Below are positions 1-7,313 of a stretch of 19,227 nt of DNA, in pieces. Within the stretch, counting starts at the first letter, position 1. Each line of letters begins with the position of its first letter. A program made the position numbers and the translations under genes. The stretch lies in assembly GCA_937896505.1 (NCBI GenBank), contig CALBNP010000044.1, forward strand, positions 1 to 19,227, read 5' to 3'. This stretch comes from an uncultured Bacteroidales bacterium (GTDB lineage Bacteria; Bacteroidota; Bacteroidia; Bacteroidales; F082). The notes beneath the pieces are model-generated. The model ran no database searches. It saw nothing but the letters and a program-made list of their open reading frames with translations, and had not been told where the DNA came from.

Positions 1-701
1 TCGGTGAAGACTTCAAGAACGAAAGCGAAGAATGGGCACAACTCGCCGTTCAGGGCCCAAACGCTCTGAAAGCCATGCAAAAGCTCACCTCAGCTAACGT
101 CGTTGACATGGAATACTACACCTTCCAAATCATCAACTTCGCTGGTGTTGACAATGTCATCTTCTCGACCACGGGTTACACCGGTGCTGGCGGATGCGAA
201 ATCTACATGCCAGTTGCTGCTGCCAAGAAGGTTTGGGACGCCGTGTTTGAAGCAGGTGCCGAATTTGGCATCATGCCTGCCGGCCTCGGTTGCCGCGACA
301 CCCTCCGTCTCGAAAAAGGCTTCTGCCTCTACGGTCACGAAATCGACGACACTATCAGCCCTATCGAAGCCGGTCTGGGTTGGATCACCAAATTCGTTGA
401 CGGCAACAACTTCATCAACCGCGACCTCTTCGCTGCACAAAAAGCCAATGGCGTGAGCCAGAAGATCGTCGGCTTCGAAATGATTGAACGCGGTATTCCT
501 CGTAACGGTTACGAAGTTTGCGACGCCGAAGGCAACACCATCGGCATGGTCCGCTCAGGTAGCCCATCACCATCAACAGGCAAGAACATCGGTACTGCAT
601 TGGTTTGCAAGAACTACAGCAAGAAAGACACCGAAATCTTCATCAAGATCCGTAACAAGCTCGTCAAGGCTGTTGTGGTGAAGATGCCTTTCCTCGCATA
701 A
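1..701 (+). CDS. gcvT: Aminomethyltransferase GcvT (glycine cleavage T protein), 5'-truncated by window edge
   Basis: The reading frame is open from base 3 to the TAA at 699-701, giving 232 residues; the family is about 360, so roughly 130 N-terminal residues lie outside the window. GcvT transfers the methylene group of the aminomethyl-lipoyl H protein to tetrahydrofolate, releasing ammonia, in the cytosolic glycine cleavage system. Visible family motifs in order are LAVQGPNA, YTGAGGCEIYMP, the strongly conserved GLGCRDTLRLEKG (usually GLGARDTLRLE), KFVDGNNFINRD and a C-terminal barrel-like segment with GMVRSGSPSPSTGKNIGTA. Codon use is markedly biased to GGT, GAC, AAC and TTC, typical of a highly expressed gene. 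A strong intrinsic terminator follows 21 bp after the stop, so the transcript ends here. It makes a natural functional pair with folD on the opposite strand (one-carbon metabolism), but the two are not co-transcribed. Confidence 0.96.
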   Translation, partial: GEDFKNESEEWAQLAVQGPNALKAMQKLTSANVVDMEYYTFQIINFAGVDNVIFSTTGYTGAGGCEIYMPVAAAKKVWDAVFEAGAEFGIMPAGLGCRDTLRLEKGFCLYGHEIDDTISPIEAGLGWITKFVDGNNFINRDLFAAQKANGVSQKIVGFEMIERGIPRNGYEVCDAEGNTIGMVRSGSPSPSTGKNIGTALVCKNYSKKDTEIFIKIRNKLVKAVVVKMPFLA

Positions 702-722
702 GTCAACAAATCATACGATTTC

Positions 723-755
723 AAAAAAACCGTTCCAAATGGGACGGTTTTTTTT
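723..755 (+). terminator. Intrinsic terminator of gcvT
   Basis: The stem is AAAAAACCGTTCC paired with GGGACGGTTTTTT, closing on a 4-nt AAAT loop with one G-T pair, and runs into a T tract of eight. It begins 21 bp after the gcvT stop. The T tract ends only two bases before the likely -33 element of the next gene. Confidence 0.92.
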
Positions 756-756
756 G

Positions 757-787
757 TTTGGCCGTCTGCCATTTTTTCCGATTTTTG
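757..787 (+). promoter_or_regulatory. Bacteroidetes-type promoter of the rhomboid gene
   Basis: TTTG at 757-760 fits the -33 element. After a 19-bp spacer, GATTTTTG at 780-787 matches the -7 consensus TAnnTTTG at seven of eight positions. The start codon is 31 bp beyond the box. It sits directly behind the gcvT terminator. Confidence 0.65.
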
Positions 788-818
788 CAGCGGTACGAAA
801 CTTGAACGGATCAACGGC

Positions 819-1541
819 ATGGACGAAAAACAAGAAAGACGGAAATTCATTGGCAGCCTCATCATCCCGCTGTTCATCGTAGCGCTCATGTGGCTGACGA
901 AACTCACCGAAGTCTGCTTCGGCATCGACTTAGGCAAATGGGGACTTGTGCCACACACCGCTAAAGGACTTGTTGGCATCCTCACCATGCCCTTCCTTCA
1001 TGGCAACTGGGAGCATCTGCTTGCCAACACCGTCCCCATCTTGGTGCTCGGAACGGCCCTGTTCTACTTCTACCCTTCTCTTGCTTTCCGCGTCCTGCTT
1101 ATCACCTATTTGGCTAGTGGACTTTTCACTTGGTGCCTCGGAAGCCCTACCAGCACTCACATCGGTGCCAGCGCAATAGTCTATGGACTGAACCTATTTC
1201 TCATCGTCAGTGGATTCATTCGCGGAAATCGCTCGCTCATCGTCATCTCGCTCATCATGGTTTTCCTTTACGGCAGTTTCCTTTGGGGCATGATACCCTC
1301 GTTAGCCATCCCACAAAACATCTCATGGGAAGGTCACCTTGCTGGTGCGTTGATTGGAGTCCTATTGGCTTTCATCTACCGCAAGGAAGGTCCACAAAAA
1401 GACGAGCATCATTGGGACGACGATGACGACGAAACCGACGACGATGGTTCCGACTCAAATGGCGAAAAACCCTATTGGGATGTGCCCACCCCATCAAACG
1501 ATGATTTGACGGTGGTTTATAGAATTAAGCATTTTGGCTGA
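819..1541 (+). CDS. Rhomboid family intramembrane serine protease
   Basis: 240 residues. Rhomboids cleave transmembrane segments of substrate proteins inside the membrane using a Ser-His dyad. The hydrophobic core shows the family order: HGNWEHLLAN at 61-70 (conserved His66 and Asn70), HIGASAIVYG at 114-123 with candidate nucleophile Ser118, and WEGHLAGALIG at 170-180 with candidate catalytic His173. About six membrane segments can be read between residues 12 and 187. The residue after the nucleophile is Ala rather than the usual Gly of GxSG. The cytoplasmic or periplasmic C-terminal tail (about residues 188-240) is unusual: residues 194-215 are dominated by Asp/Glu. The start ATG follows a recognisable promoter. 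The gene is monocistronic and converges tail-to-tail with the OmpA-like gene, with only 18 bp between stops and no terminator. Substrate cannot be inferred. Confidence 0.9.
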   Translation: MDEKQERRKFIGSLIIPLFIVALMWLTKLTEVCFGIDLGKWGLVPHTAKGLVGILTMPFLHGNWEHLLANTVPILVLGTALFYFYPSLAFRVLLITYLASGLFTWCLGSPTSTHIGASAIVYGLNLFLIVSGFIRGNRSLIVISLIMVFLYGSFLWGMIPSLAIPQNISWEGHLAGALIGVLLAFIYRKEGPQKDEHHWDDDDDETDDDGSDSNGEKPYWDVPTPSNDDLTVVYRIKHFG

Positions 1542-1559
1542 AAATCACCCCTGAGAAAT

Positions 1560-3218
1560 TCATTCAACGACCACCATTTCAGTCCGTCGGTTCAAGGCAC
1601 GATGTTCGTCTGTATCATTTGGAGCCAATGGACACGTGGAACCATAACCTTTCGAAGTCAAGCGCTCAGGAGCTATACCTTTATTAATAAGAGCTTGCCG
1701 TACCACTTCAGCACGGTCGGCGGAGAGTTTATGATTGTATTTCTCGCTTCCCACATTATCGGTATGGCCCGCCAATTCGACTTTCAACTCAGGATTCCGT
1801 TGCAGAAAACCAAGCAGCATTTGGATTCCTATTTCCGAATCGGAAGTAAGCTGCACACTATTGAATTCAAACTGAATGTTTTGCAGCACGATAGTGTCGC
1901 CTTGTGCAAATTCCACCACATCGACGGTTTGGAGATAATCGGCAGAATCGGCAGCAAAATCGTCGGGAAGCAAAAAAGAATAGATATCATAACCTCCTTG
2001 GCCGCCCTCGCGTTGCGATGAGATAAAAGCCGTCTTGCCATCGGAAGCCACGAAGAAATTGATTTCATCTGAAGACGTATTAATTGGAAAACCCAAATTA
2101 ACAGGTTCTTGCCATTCTCCCTTTCCGTTGCGGCGACTCATGAAAAGGTCAAAACCGCCCACACCGACATGCTTATCTGAAGAGAAATAAAGCGTGCGGC
2201 CATCGGGATGGAGAAATGGGGCCATTTCCTTGCCAGAGGTGTTGATCGGAGCACCCAAATTCTGCGCTTGACCCCACGATCCATCGGCATTGCGCAAGCA
2301 ACGATAAATATCAGCATTGCCCGAACGGCGCGACACGAAATAAAGTTCCTTACCATCGGCACTCACACAAGGCTGCGACTCCCAACTTCCCGTGTTGACA
2401 CACTCGCCAAGTGAATGCGGAGTATTCCAAACACCATTCCGAAAATCAGAGACATACAAATCACAGCTACCGCCACGATAACTGCCACAACCCGTAAAAT
2501 AAAGTTTATTGCCATCAGCCGAAACGAATGCTGCTCCCAAATCAATATCTTCAGGTAAACCGTTTATTTTTAACGGTTCAACATTTGTCCAAACACCATT
2601 TTCATAATTAGCGACATAAAGCATCTCTCGAGCCAAACCATGCTGTTCGTCAAGGGTTTCCTTTCTGGTGAAAATCAGTTGATTTCCATTGAAAACGAGC
2701 ATGTTCACATATTCTTCATCCTTTGTGTTGACTACCGTTCCCAAGTTCTCTGGATTGAAATCCACAGGATGACGCATCGCCCACGAACGGAACTCTGCCA
2801 AGGCCAAAAGCTCTCCGGCAGCTGCATCATTGGCAACATTGCCCGAAGCCTTACTAAGATACCAGGTCAGCAAAGGAACCATTCTATCGTATTGATTTCT
2901 ATCATTATACAATCGCGATAAAGTGATAGCCGCTGGCGGAAACAGCATCGAGTCGATGGCAAGTGCCTTTTCGTAACCCAAGATGGCCAAATCGACATTG
3001 CCTTGTTCCATGCCCACCTCACCTTCCATCAGCCAAGCCTCGGCATAGTTCGGGTCGTTGGATAAAGCTTTCAATAATTGATTATGAGCCGTCTTATAGT
3101 CACGATGTAAATACGCATCCATAGCAGCAGCATAGGCCTTTTCAGCCTTCTTCGGATGTTGCCCGAAAAGCGTCATTCCTAACAAGGTCAAAACCAATAT
3201 AAACGATAACTTTTTCAT
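1560..3218 (-). CDS. TPR / PD40 beta-propeller / OmpA-family peptidoglycan-associated protein
   Basis: 552 residues, exported. Residues 1-20 form a signal peptide ending LFGQ with no lipobox Cys, so it is predicted to be a soluble periplasmic or surface protein rather than a lipoprotein. Residues about 24-110 are TPR-like helices. Residues about 160-415 carry PD40 (WD40-like) blades, seen as repeated SADGNKLYF, SADGKELYF, HPDGRTLYFSS and ASDGKTAFISS. Residues about 440-552 are an OmpA C-terminal domain with GHTDNVGS at 484-491, LSADRAEVV and NRRTEMVV, the peptidoglycan-binding signature. This order resembles PorE-like proteins of the type IX secretion system and similar Bacteroidetes envelope proteins; which of these it is cannot be decided here. 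It is the last gene of the ffh-folD operon and starts at the ATGA overlapping the stop of the preceding gene. Confidence 0.9.
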   Translation of the reverse strand: MKKLSFILVLTLLGMTLFGQHPKKAEKAYAAAMDAYLHRDYKTAHNQLLKALSNDPNYAEAWLMEGEVGMEQGNVDLAILGYEKALAIDSMLFPPAAITLSRLYNDRNQYDRMVPLLTWYLSKASGNVANDAAAGELLALAEFRSWAMRHPVDFNPENLGTVVNTKDEEYVNMLVFNGNQLIFTRKETLDEQHGLAREMLYVANYENGVWTNVEPLKINGLPEDIDLGAAFVSADGNKLYFTGCGSYRGGSCDLYVSDFRNGVWNTPHSLGECVNTGSWESQPCVSADGKELYFVSRRSGNADIYRCLRNADGSWGQAQNLGAPINTSGKEMAPFLHPDGRTLYFSSDKHVGVGGFDLFMSRRNGKGEWQEPVNLGFPINTSSDEINFFVASDGKTAFISSQREGGQGGYDIYSFLLPDDFAADSADYLQTVDVVEFAQGDTIVLQNIQFEFNSVQLTSDSEIGIQMLLGFLQRNPELKVELAGHTDNVGSEKYNHKLSADRAEVVRQALINKGIAPERLTSKGYGSTCPLAPNDTDEHRALNRRTEMVVVE

Positions 3219-4189
3219 TGTTTCTTGTGTTTCTTATCAAGCCATTTGGTGAAATCGGCAGCGAAGACCCGAGTCGTAAAGTCCTTTGATGTCTCGGCCG
3301 AAATGAAGCATTTATATCCATCATAGAAGCAGATGCCTTCGGTCTGTGCACCCATCAAATTAGGCATTTCGAGTCGTCGCCCATGGGCGGTGACTGCATC
3401 TTCATCGAAGTCGTAAATCAAGAAAATGAAAGGTTCCCAAATCTTGTTTACATAGCCAACGATGGCGATGGTGTTCAGTTCGGCGTTGTAGTCGGCACCC
3501 GTAATCAGGCCTTTCGAGTCGAACCAATTCACTACTTGGGCGACTTGCATTCCTGGATGTTTTTCGAGTCGATACATCCGAGTGGTTCCCGATCCCCAAT
3601 TCTTACTGAACAAATACAGATAGCGGCCGGTAGCAAAAATCGATTCGCAGTCGAAATCGTTGTCACGCTTCCGCTTCTTGAAATCTTTTTGGTCCGCAAA
3701 GGAAAACGAAATTGAATCAACCATAACAGCGACATCGCCATCAGACAACAGCTGACTCACAGGAAACATATAGATTTTCAAGTCCTTACGATTTCCTTTA
3801 TTATTGCCGCAATCAGCCACGAACACAGTCGTCCCATCGCAACACACATCTTCCCAATCATGATTGGTGGCATTTTCCAATGTGACGCGTTGCACCACTT
3901 CAAAAGTAGCGGTATCCAAGGCATAAAGTACTGGTTTTCCGCCGCTATCGTTGTGAGTCCAAAGCTTTCCGTTGAAGAAAAAGATACCTGAAGTTTCACT
4001 CACTTCTTGAGGCAGAAGAGAGCGGAATTGTGGATTGAACAACACGGTAGAATAAGCGCAGGAGCCGTCATCGACGACAGCCCCTGCGTCGTAATTCGTT
4101 GCAAAGATATCAGAACAGCCCTCCTCTTGAGCGAAGGCTGTGGCCATGTTCACGACCAACAGCGCTATCAGCAGGAGGCCATGCTTCAT
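3215..4189 (-). CDS. Secreted beta-propeller-like protein with N-terminal DGSC module
   Basis: 324 residues. A signal peptide (residues 1-20, cut near TAFAQ) is followed by a small Cys module at 25-45, GCSD..ATNYD...DDGSCAY. This matches the short module common in secreted Bacteroidetes proteins (GCTD..A.NY.P.A..DDGSC.Y), where the two Cys probably form a disulphide. From residue 60 the chain resembles a propeller family often annotated as hypothetical or as a T9SS-associated protein, with ETSGIFFFNGKLWTHNDSGG, ATNHDWEDV and VADCGNNKGNRKDLKIY, which are rich in acidic and Asn residues that could bind metal. No C-terminal T9SS sorting domain is visible; it ends in basic KKHKKQ. Both ends overlap neighbours by ATGA (folD upstream, OmpA gene downstream), implying translational coupling. 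The molecular function is not known to me. Confidence 0.85.
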   Translation of the reverse strand: MKHGLLLIALLVVNMATAFAQEEGCSDIFATNYDAGAVVDDGSCAYSTVLFNPQFRSLLPQEVSETSGIFFFNGKLWTHNDSGGKPVLYALDTATFEVVQRVTLENATNHDWEDVCCDGTTVFVADCGNNKGNRKDLKIYMFPVSQLLSDGDVAVMVDSISFSFADQKDFKKRKRDNDFDCESIFATGRYLYLFSKNWGSGTTRMYRLEKHPGMQVAQVVNWFDSKGLITGADYNAELNTIAIVGYVNKIWEPFIFLIYDFDEDAVTAHGRRLEMPNLMGAQTEGICFYDGYKCFISAETSKDFTTRVFAADFTKWLDKKHKKQ

Positions 4190-5073
4190 TCTTTGGGATA
4201 GATTTCGTGCTTGGCAGCTTTCAGTGTGTTTTGAAGCAGCGAGACGATCGTCATTGGTCCAACACCACCAGGCACAGGCGTGATTTTCGAAGCCGCCTTA
4301 TAGACTTCGTCGTAATCCACATCGCCCTTGATGACATAGCCTTTAGGGCTGGTGGCATCTTCAATACGATGGATGCCCACATCAATAATCGTTGCTCCAG
4401 GTTTCACCATATCGGCAGTCAGGAAACCTTGCTTGCCGATGGCAACGACGATGATATCAGCTTGACGGGTGATTTCGGCAACATTTTGTGTGCGACTATG
4501 AACCAAAGTCACGGTCGAATCGATGCCTTTGCGTGACATCAACACAGCCATTGGAGTGCCCACGATGTTGGAACGGCCAAGCACAACCACATTCTTGCCT
4601 ACTGTTTCAATCTTGGAGCGCTTGACGAGTTCCATGATTCCATTTGGAGTTGCAGGAATAAAGCAAGGCAAGCCAAGTTGCATTCGGCCTGCATTGATGC
4701 TCGTAAAACCATCAACGTCTTTTTCAGGCTTAATGGCGTTGATGACTTTGTACTCGTTGATATGCTTTGGCAAAGGCAACTGAATGATGTAGCCATCAAT
4801 CTCAGGGTCGTTATTCAGGAACTCGACCATGTCGAGCATTTCCTTTTCGGTGGTCGATTCTGGCAGACGATAGACCGAAGAGATCATGCCTACCGAATGA
4901 CAAGCCTTTTCCTTGGAGGCCACGTAAGTTTGGCTTGCGCCATCTTCGCCAACGATGACCGCTGCCAAATGAGGAGCGTTTTGTCCGTGGTCAATCATGT
5001 CAGCCACCTCGGCTGCGATTTCTTTCTTGATTTGTTCGGCAATCAGTTTGCCGTCAATAATCTTGTTATCCAT
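4186..5073 (-). CDS. folD: Bifunctional methylenetetrahydrofolate dehydrogenase / methenyltetrahydrofolate cyclohydrolase FolD
   Basis: 295 residues, full family length. FolD interconverts 5,10-methylene-, 5,10-methenyl- and 10-formyl-tetrahydrofolate using NADP in the cytosol, supplying purine, formyl-Met-tRNA and thymidylate synthesis. Visible signatures are YVASKEKAC at 50-58 containing the catalytic Lys54, GYIIQLPLPKH at 94-104, the substrate-binding PEKDVDGF at 116-123, the Rossmann motif VVLGRSNIVGTPM at 163-175, and PVPGGVGPMT near the C terminus. It lies 11 bp downstream of ffh and overlaps the following propeller gene by four bases (ATGA), so it is an internal operon gene, most likely transcribed from the ffh promoter. 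It completes the C1 cycle with the GcvT product encoded in the same window. Confidence 0.97.
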   Translation of the reverse strand: MDNKIIDGKLIAEQIKKEIAAEVADMIDHGQNAPHLAAVIVGEDGASQTYVASKEKACHSVGMISSVYRLPESTTEKEMLDMVEFLNNDPEIDGYIIQLPLPKHINEYKVINAIKPEKDVDGFTSINAGRMQLGLPCFIPATPNGIMELVKRSKIETVGKNVVVLGRSNIVGTPMAVLMSRKGIDSTVTLVHSRTQNVAEITRQADIIVVAIGKQGFLTADMVKPGATIIDVGIHRIEDATSPKGYVIKGDVDYDEVYKAASKITPVPGGVGPMTIVSLLQNTLKAAKHEIYPKE

Positions 5074-5084
5074 TTTTTTGAAAA

Positions 5085-6419
5085 TTATCTTCTTTTCATT
5101 GCTTGGGCCATACGCAAGACTTTCTTGCCTCCGCCAGTGGTCATCATGCGCATCATCTTGGCGGTTTCCTCAAACTGCTTGACAAGGCGGTTCACTTCGA
5201 CGATGGAAGTGCCGCTACCATCAGCAATACGCTTGCGGCGTGTGCCGTTCAGCAGTTTCGGGTTCTCACGTTCGGCAGGTGTCATCGAATAGATGATGGC
5301 TTCGATGCTCTTGAAAGCATCGTCGTCAATCTCCTCACCTTTCAGAGCCTTATCCATGCCCGGAATCATGCTTGCCAAATCCTTGATGTTACCCATCTTC
5401 TTGATTTGCTGGATTTGTTTCAGGAAGTCGTTATAGTTGAACTCGTTCTGTGCAAGTTTCTTTTGCAATTTCTTGGCTTCTTCCTCATCGAACTGTTCCT
5501 TGGCACGTTCGACGAGCGAAACGATATCACCCATGCCGAGGATACGGTCGGCCATGCGCTTCGGGTGGAACACGTCGAGAGCATCCATCTTTTCGCCGAT
5601 ACCGACAAACTTGATAGGCTTATCCACGACCGTGCGGATGGTGAGGGCAGCACCGCCACGGGTGTCACCATCAAGCTTGGTGAGCACCACGCCATCGAAG
5701 TCGAGGCGGTCGTTGAAGGCCTTGGCCGTATTCACGGCATCCTGACCCGTCATCGAATCGACCACGAAGAGGATTTCTTGCGGTTTCACGGCCTCCTTAA
5801 TGTTGGCAATTTCATCCATCATCTGCTCGTCAACGGCCAGACGACCTGCGGTATCGATGATAACCACATGCTTGTTCTGACGCTTGGCGTATTCAATGGC
5901 GTTCTGTGCAATCTGGACAGGATTCTTGTTACCTTCTTCGGTATAGACCTCAACTTCAACCTGTTCGCCGAGCACCTTCAACTGGTCGATAGCTGCAGGA
6001 CGATACACGTCGCCAGCCACCAGCAACACTTGCTTTCCACGCTTGCGTTTCAGATAATTGGCCAGTTTGGCCGAGAAAGTGGTCTTACCCGAACCTTGCA
6101 GACCTGCGATAAGTATGACGGCAGGTTGGCCTTTCAGGTTGATATCGACGGCATCACCGCCCATCAACTCGGCCAGTTCGTCGTGGACGATCTTGACCAT
6201 CATCTCGCCTGGCTTCACCGACTTCAGGATTTCCTGACCCAGCGCCTTTTCCTTAATATTATTGGTAACGTCTTTGGCAATCTTATAGCTCACGTCGGCA
6301 TCCAACAGGGCGCGACGGATTTCCTTCATGGTGTCGGCAATGTTCACTTCAGTGATATATGCCTGACCTTTAAGGGCTTTGAACGAATGTTCTAATTTCT
6401 CGCTTAAACCTTCAAACAT
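5085..6419 (-). CDS. ffh: Signal recognition particle GTPase Ffh (SRP54)
   Basis: 444 residues. Ffh binds signal sequences of nascent inner-membrane proteins and, with 4.5S RNA and FtsY, targets ribosomes to the Sec translocon. The N domain (residues 1-85) is followed by the G domain: P loop GLQGSGKTT at 106-114, GDVYRPAAIDQL, DTAGRLAVDEQM from 189, the specificity element TKLDGDTRGGAAL and GIGEKMDALDVF. The C-terminal M domain follows, with Met-rich helices and the conserved RRKRIADGSG RNA-binding loop. It is the first gene of the operon ffh-folD-propeller-OmpA. A perfect TATCTTTG -7 box lies 19 bp upstream of its ATG. A long open frame on the opposite strand within this gene is a codon-bias shadow. 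Confidence 0.98.
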   Translation of the reverse strand: MFEGLSEKLEHSFKALKGQAYITEVNIADTMKEIRRALLDADVSYKIAKDVTNNIKEKALGQEILKSVKPGEMMVKIVHDELAELMGGDAVDINLKGQPAVILIAGLQGSGKTTFSAKLANYLKRKRGKQVLLVAGDVYRPAAIDQLKVLGEQVEVEVYTEEGNKNPVQIAQNAIEYAKRQNKHVVIIDTAGRLAVDEQMMDEIANIKEAVKPQEILFVVDSMTGQDAVNTAKAFNDRLDFDGVVLTKLDGDTRGGAALTIRTVVDKPIKFVGIGEKMDALDVFHPKRMADRILGMGDIVSLVERAKEQFDEEEAKKLQKKLAQNEFNYNDFLKQIQQIKKMGNIKDLASMIPGMDKALKGEEIDDDAFKSIEAIIYSMTPAERENPKLLNGTRRKRIADGSGTSIVEVNRLVKQFEETAKMMRMMTTGGGKKVLRMAQAMKRR

Positions 6420-6438
6420 GTTTGTAAAAATTTGGGTG

Positions 6439-6446
6439 CAAAGATA
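6439..6446 (-). promoter_or_regulatory. -7 element of the ffh operon promoter
   Basis: Read on the minus strand this is TATCTTTG, an exact match to TAnnTTTG, with 19 bp between the box and the ffh ATG. I find no clear TTTG at the -33 position; the 8-bp array begins there instead. Exact repetition of the same octamer for yggS and lpxK supports it. Confidence 0.75.
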
Positions 6447-6455
6447 GTGAAATTA

Positions 6456-6488
6456 GTTGAATTGTTTAGTTGTTGAATTGTTGAATTG
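6456..6488. repeat. 8-bp tandem array between the divergent ffh and yggS promoters
   Basis: Four consecutive octads are GTTGAATT, GTTTAGTT, GTTGAATT and GTTGAATT, followed by G. The array fills the space between the ffh -7 box (6439-6446) and the yggS -7 box (6517-6524), so it covers the -33 region of ffh. Confidence 0.85.
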
Positions 6489-6516
6489 CAGATTTCTGCT
6501 TTCCACTATTATTTCG

Positions 6517-6524
6517 TATCTTTG
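6517..6524 (+). promoter_or_regulatory. -7 element of the yggS promoter
   Basis: TATCTTTG is an exact TAnnTTTG match, 21 bp before the ATG at 6546. The -33 region near 6494-6498 is only TTTCTG, a weak match. Confidence 0.75.
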
Positions 6525-6545
6525 CCGCATCAAAACTGAATCGTC

Positions 6546-7217
6546 ATGATTAAGGAAAACCTTGAGAGAATCAAAGCGACGCTGCCCGAACAAGTGACTT
6601 TGGTAGCCGTCAGCAAAACCAAGCCCGTCAGCGACTTACAGGAAGCCTACGACGCCGGTCAACGTATTTTCGGCGAAAACCACGCCCTTGAGATGCGCGA
6701 CAAGCACGAAGTGTTGCCCAACGACATCCAGTGGCATTTCATCGGACACTTGCAGACAAACAAAATAAAATACATCATTCCTTTCGTCACGCTCATCCAC
6801 AGCATCGACTCGGCCAACCTGCTTGAAGCCGTCAACAAGGAAGCCAGAAAGCACGACCGCATTGTGGATTACCTGCTCCAATTCCACATCGCGACAGAAG
6901 AAACCAAGTTCGGTCTCGACCTCGACGAAGCTCGTCAACTGCTCAACTCGGATGCTTTTCGCGAGATGCACAACATCCGCATCTGCGGCGTGATGGGAAT
7001 GGCCACCTTCACCGATGACACCGAACAAGTTCACAACGAGTTCCGCAACCTGAAGTCAATTTTCGACACGTTGAAACACGACTACTTTGCCGAACAACCT
7101 CAGTTCAAGGAAATCTCCATGGGCATGTCGGACGACTACCCTATCGCCATCGAAGAAGGCGCCACATTGGTGCGCGTGGGAAGCAAGATTTTCGGAGCGC
7201 GAAAATATCTAAGTTGA
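6546..7217 (+). CDS. YggS/PLPBP family pyridoxal phosphate homeostasis protein
   Basis: 223 residues, the usual length. Members bind pyridoxal 5'-phosphate without a known catalytic reaction and keep PLP and amino-acid pools balanced in the cytosol. The PLP-binding lysine is Lys24 in VAVSKTKP; further signatures are FGENHALEM at 42-50, WHFIGHLQTNK at 63-73, FHIATEETKFG, ICGVMGMATF, and the phosphate-binding end SMGMSDDYPIAIEEGATLVRVGSKIFG. The start is fixed by an exact -7 box 21 bp upstream and the family N terminus. It is transcribed divergently from ffh and probably runs on into the antiporter gene 96 bp downstream, across a heptad array and palindrome. Often called yggS or ylmE by homology. 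Confidence 0.95.
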   Translation: MIKENLERIKATLPEQVTLVAVSKTKPVSDLQEAYDAGQRIFGENHALEMRDKHEVLPNDIQWHFIGHLQTNKIKYIIPFVTLIHSIDSANLLEAVNKEARKHDRIVDYLLQFHIATEETKFGLDLDEARQLLNSDAFREMHNIRICGVMGMATFTDDTEQVHNEFRNLKSIFDTLKHDYFAEQPQFKEISMGMSDDYPIAIEEGATLVRVGSKIFGARKYLS

Positions 7218-7232
7218 AAACAAAAAAAAACG

Positions 7233-7304
7233 GAAAGTTGAAAGTGAAAAGATGAAAGTTGCGCAAAGCAATGATGCTTGCTAAAGCAACTTTCCACTTT
7301 TCAC
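7233..7304. repeat. 7-bp tandem array merging into a 61-nt imperfect palindrome
   Basis: Heptads GAAAGTT, GAAAGTG, AAAAGAT, GAAAGTT run from 7233 to 7260. Bases 7244-7304 form a palindrome: GTGAAAAG (7244-7251), GAAAGTTGC (7254-7262) and GCAAAGCA (7263-7270) pair across an ATGA loop with TGCTTGC, GCAACTTTC (7286-7294) and CTTTTCAC (7297-7304). Only a 2-nt internal mismatch and a small bulge interrupt the arms. No T tract follows on the plus strand, so it is not a canonical terminator for yggS; it could attenuate or protect mRNA. Confidence 0.85.
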
Positions 7305-7313
7305 TAAAAAAAC

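Noticed and set aside
103..456. Alternative plus-strand and minus-strand frames within gcvT
   Set aside because: They owe their openness to the skewed codons of gcvT, and none has a recognisable motif.
1602..2021. 139-codon plus-strand frame within the OmpA-like gene
   Set aside because: No domain, no promoter, and it lies opposite the conserved OmpA domain; treated as a shadow.
5103..6395. 430-codon open frame on the plus strand opposite ffh
   Set aside because: It mirrors ffh almost end to end and its translation is rich in His and Leu with no domain, as expected for the reverse of a strongly codon-biased gene. ffh itself is complete and conserved.
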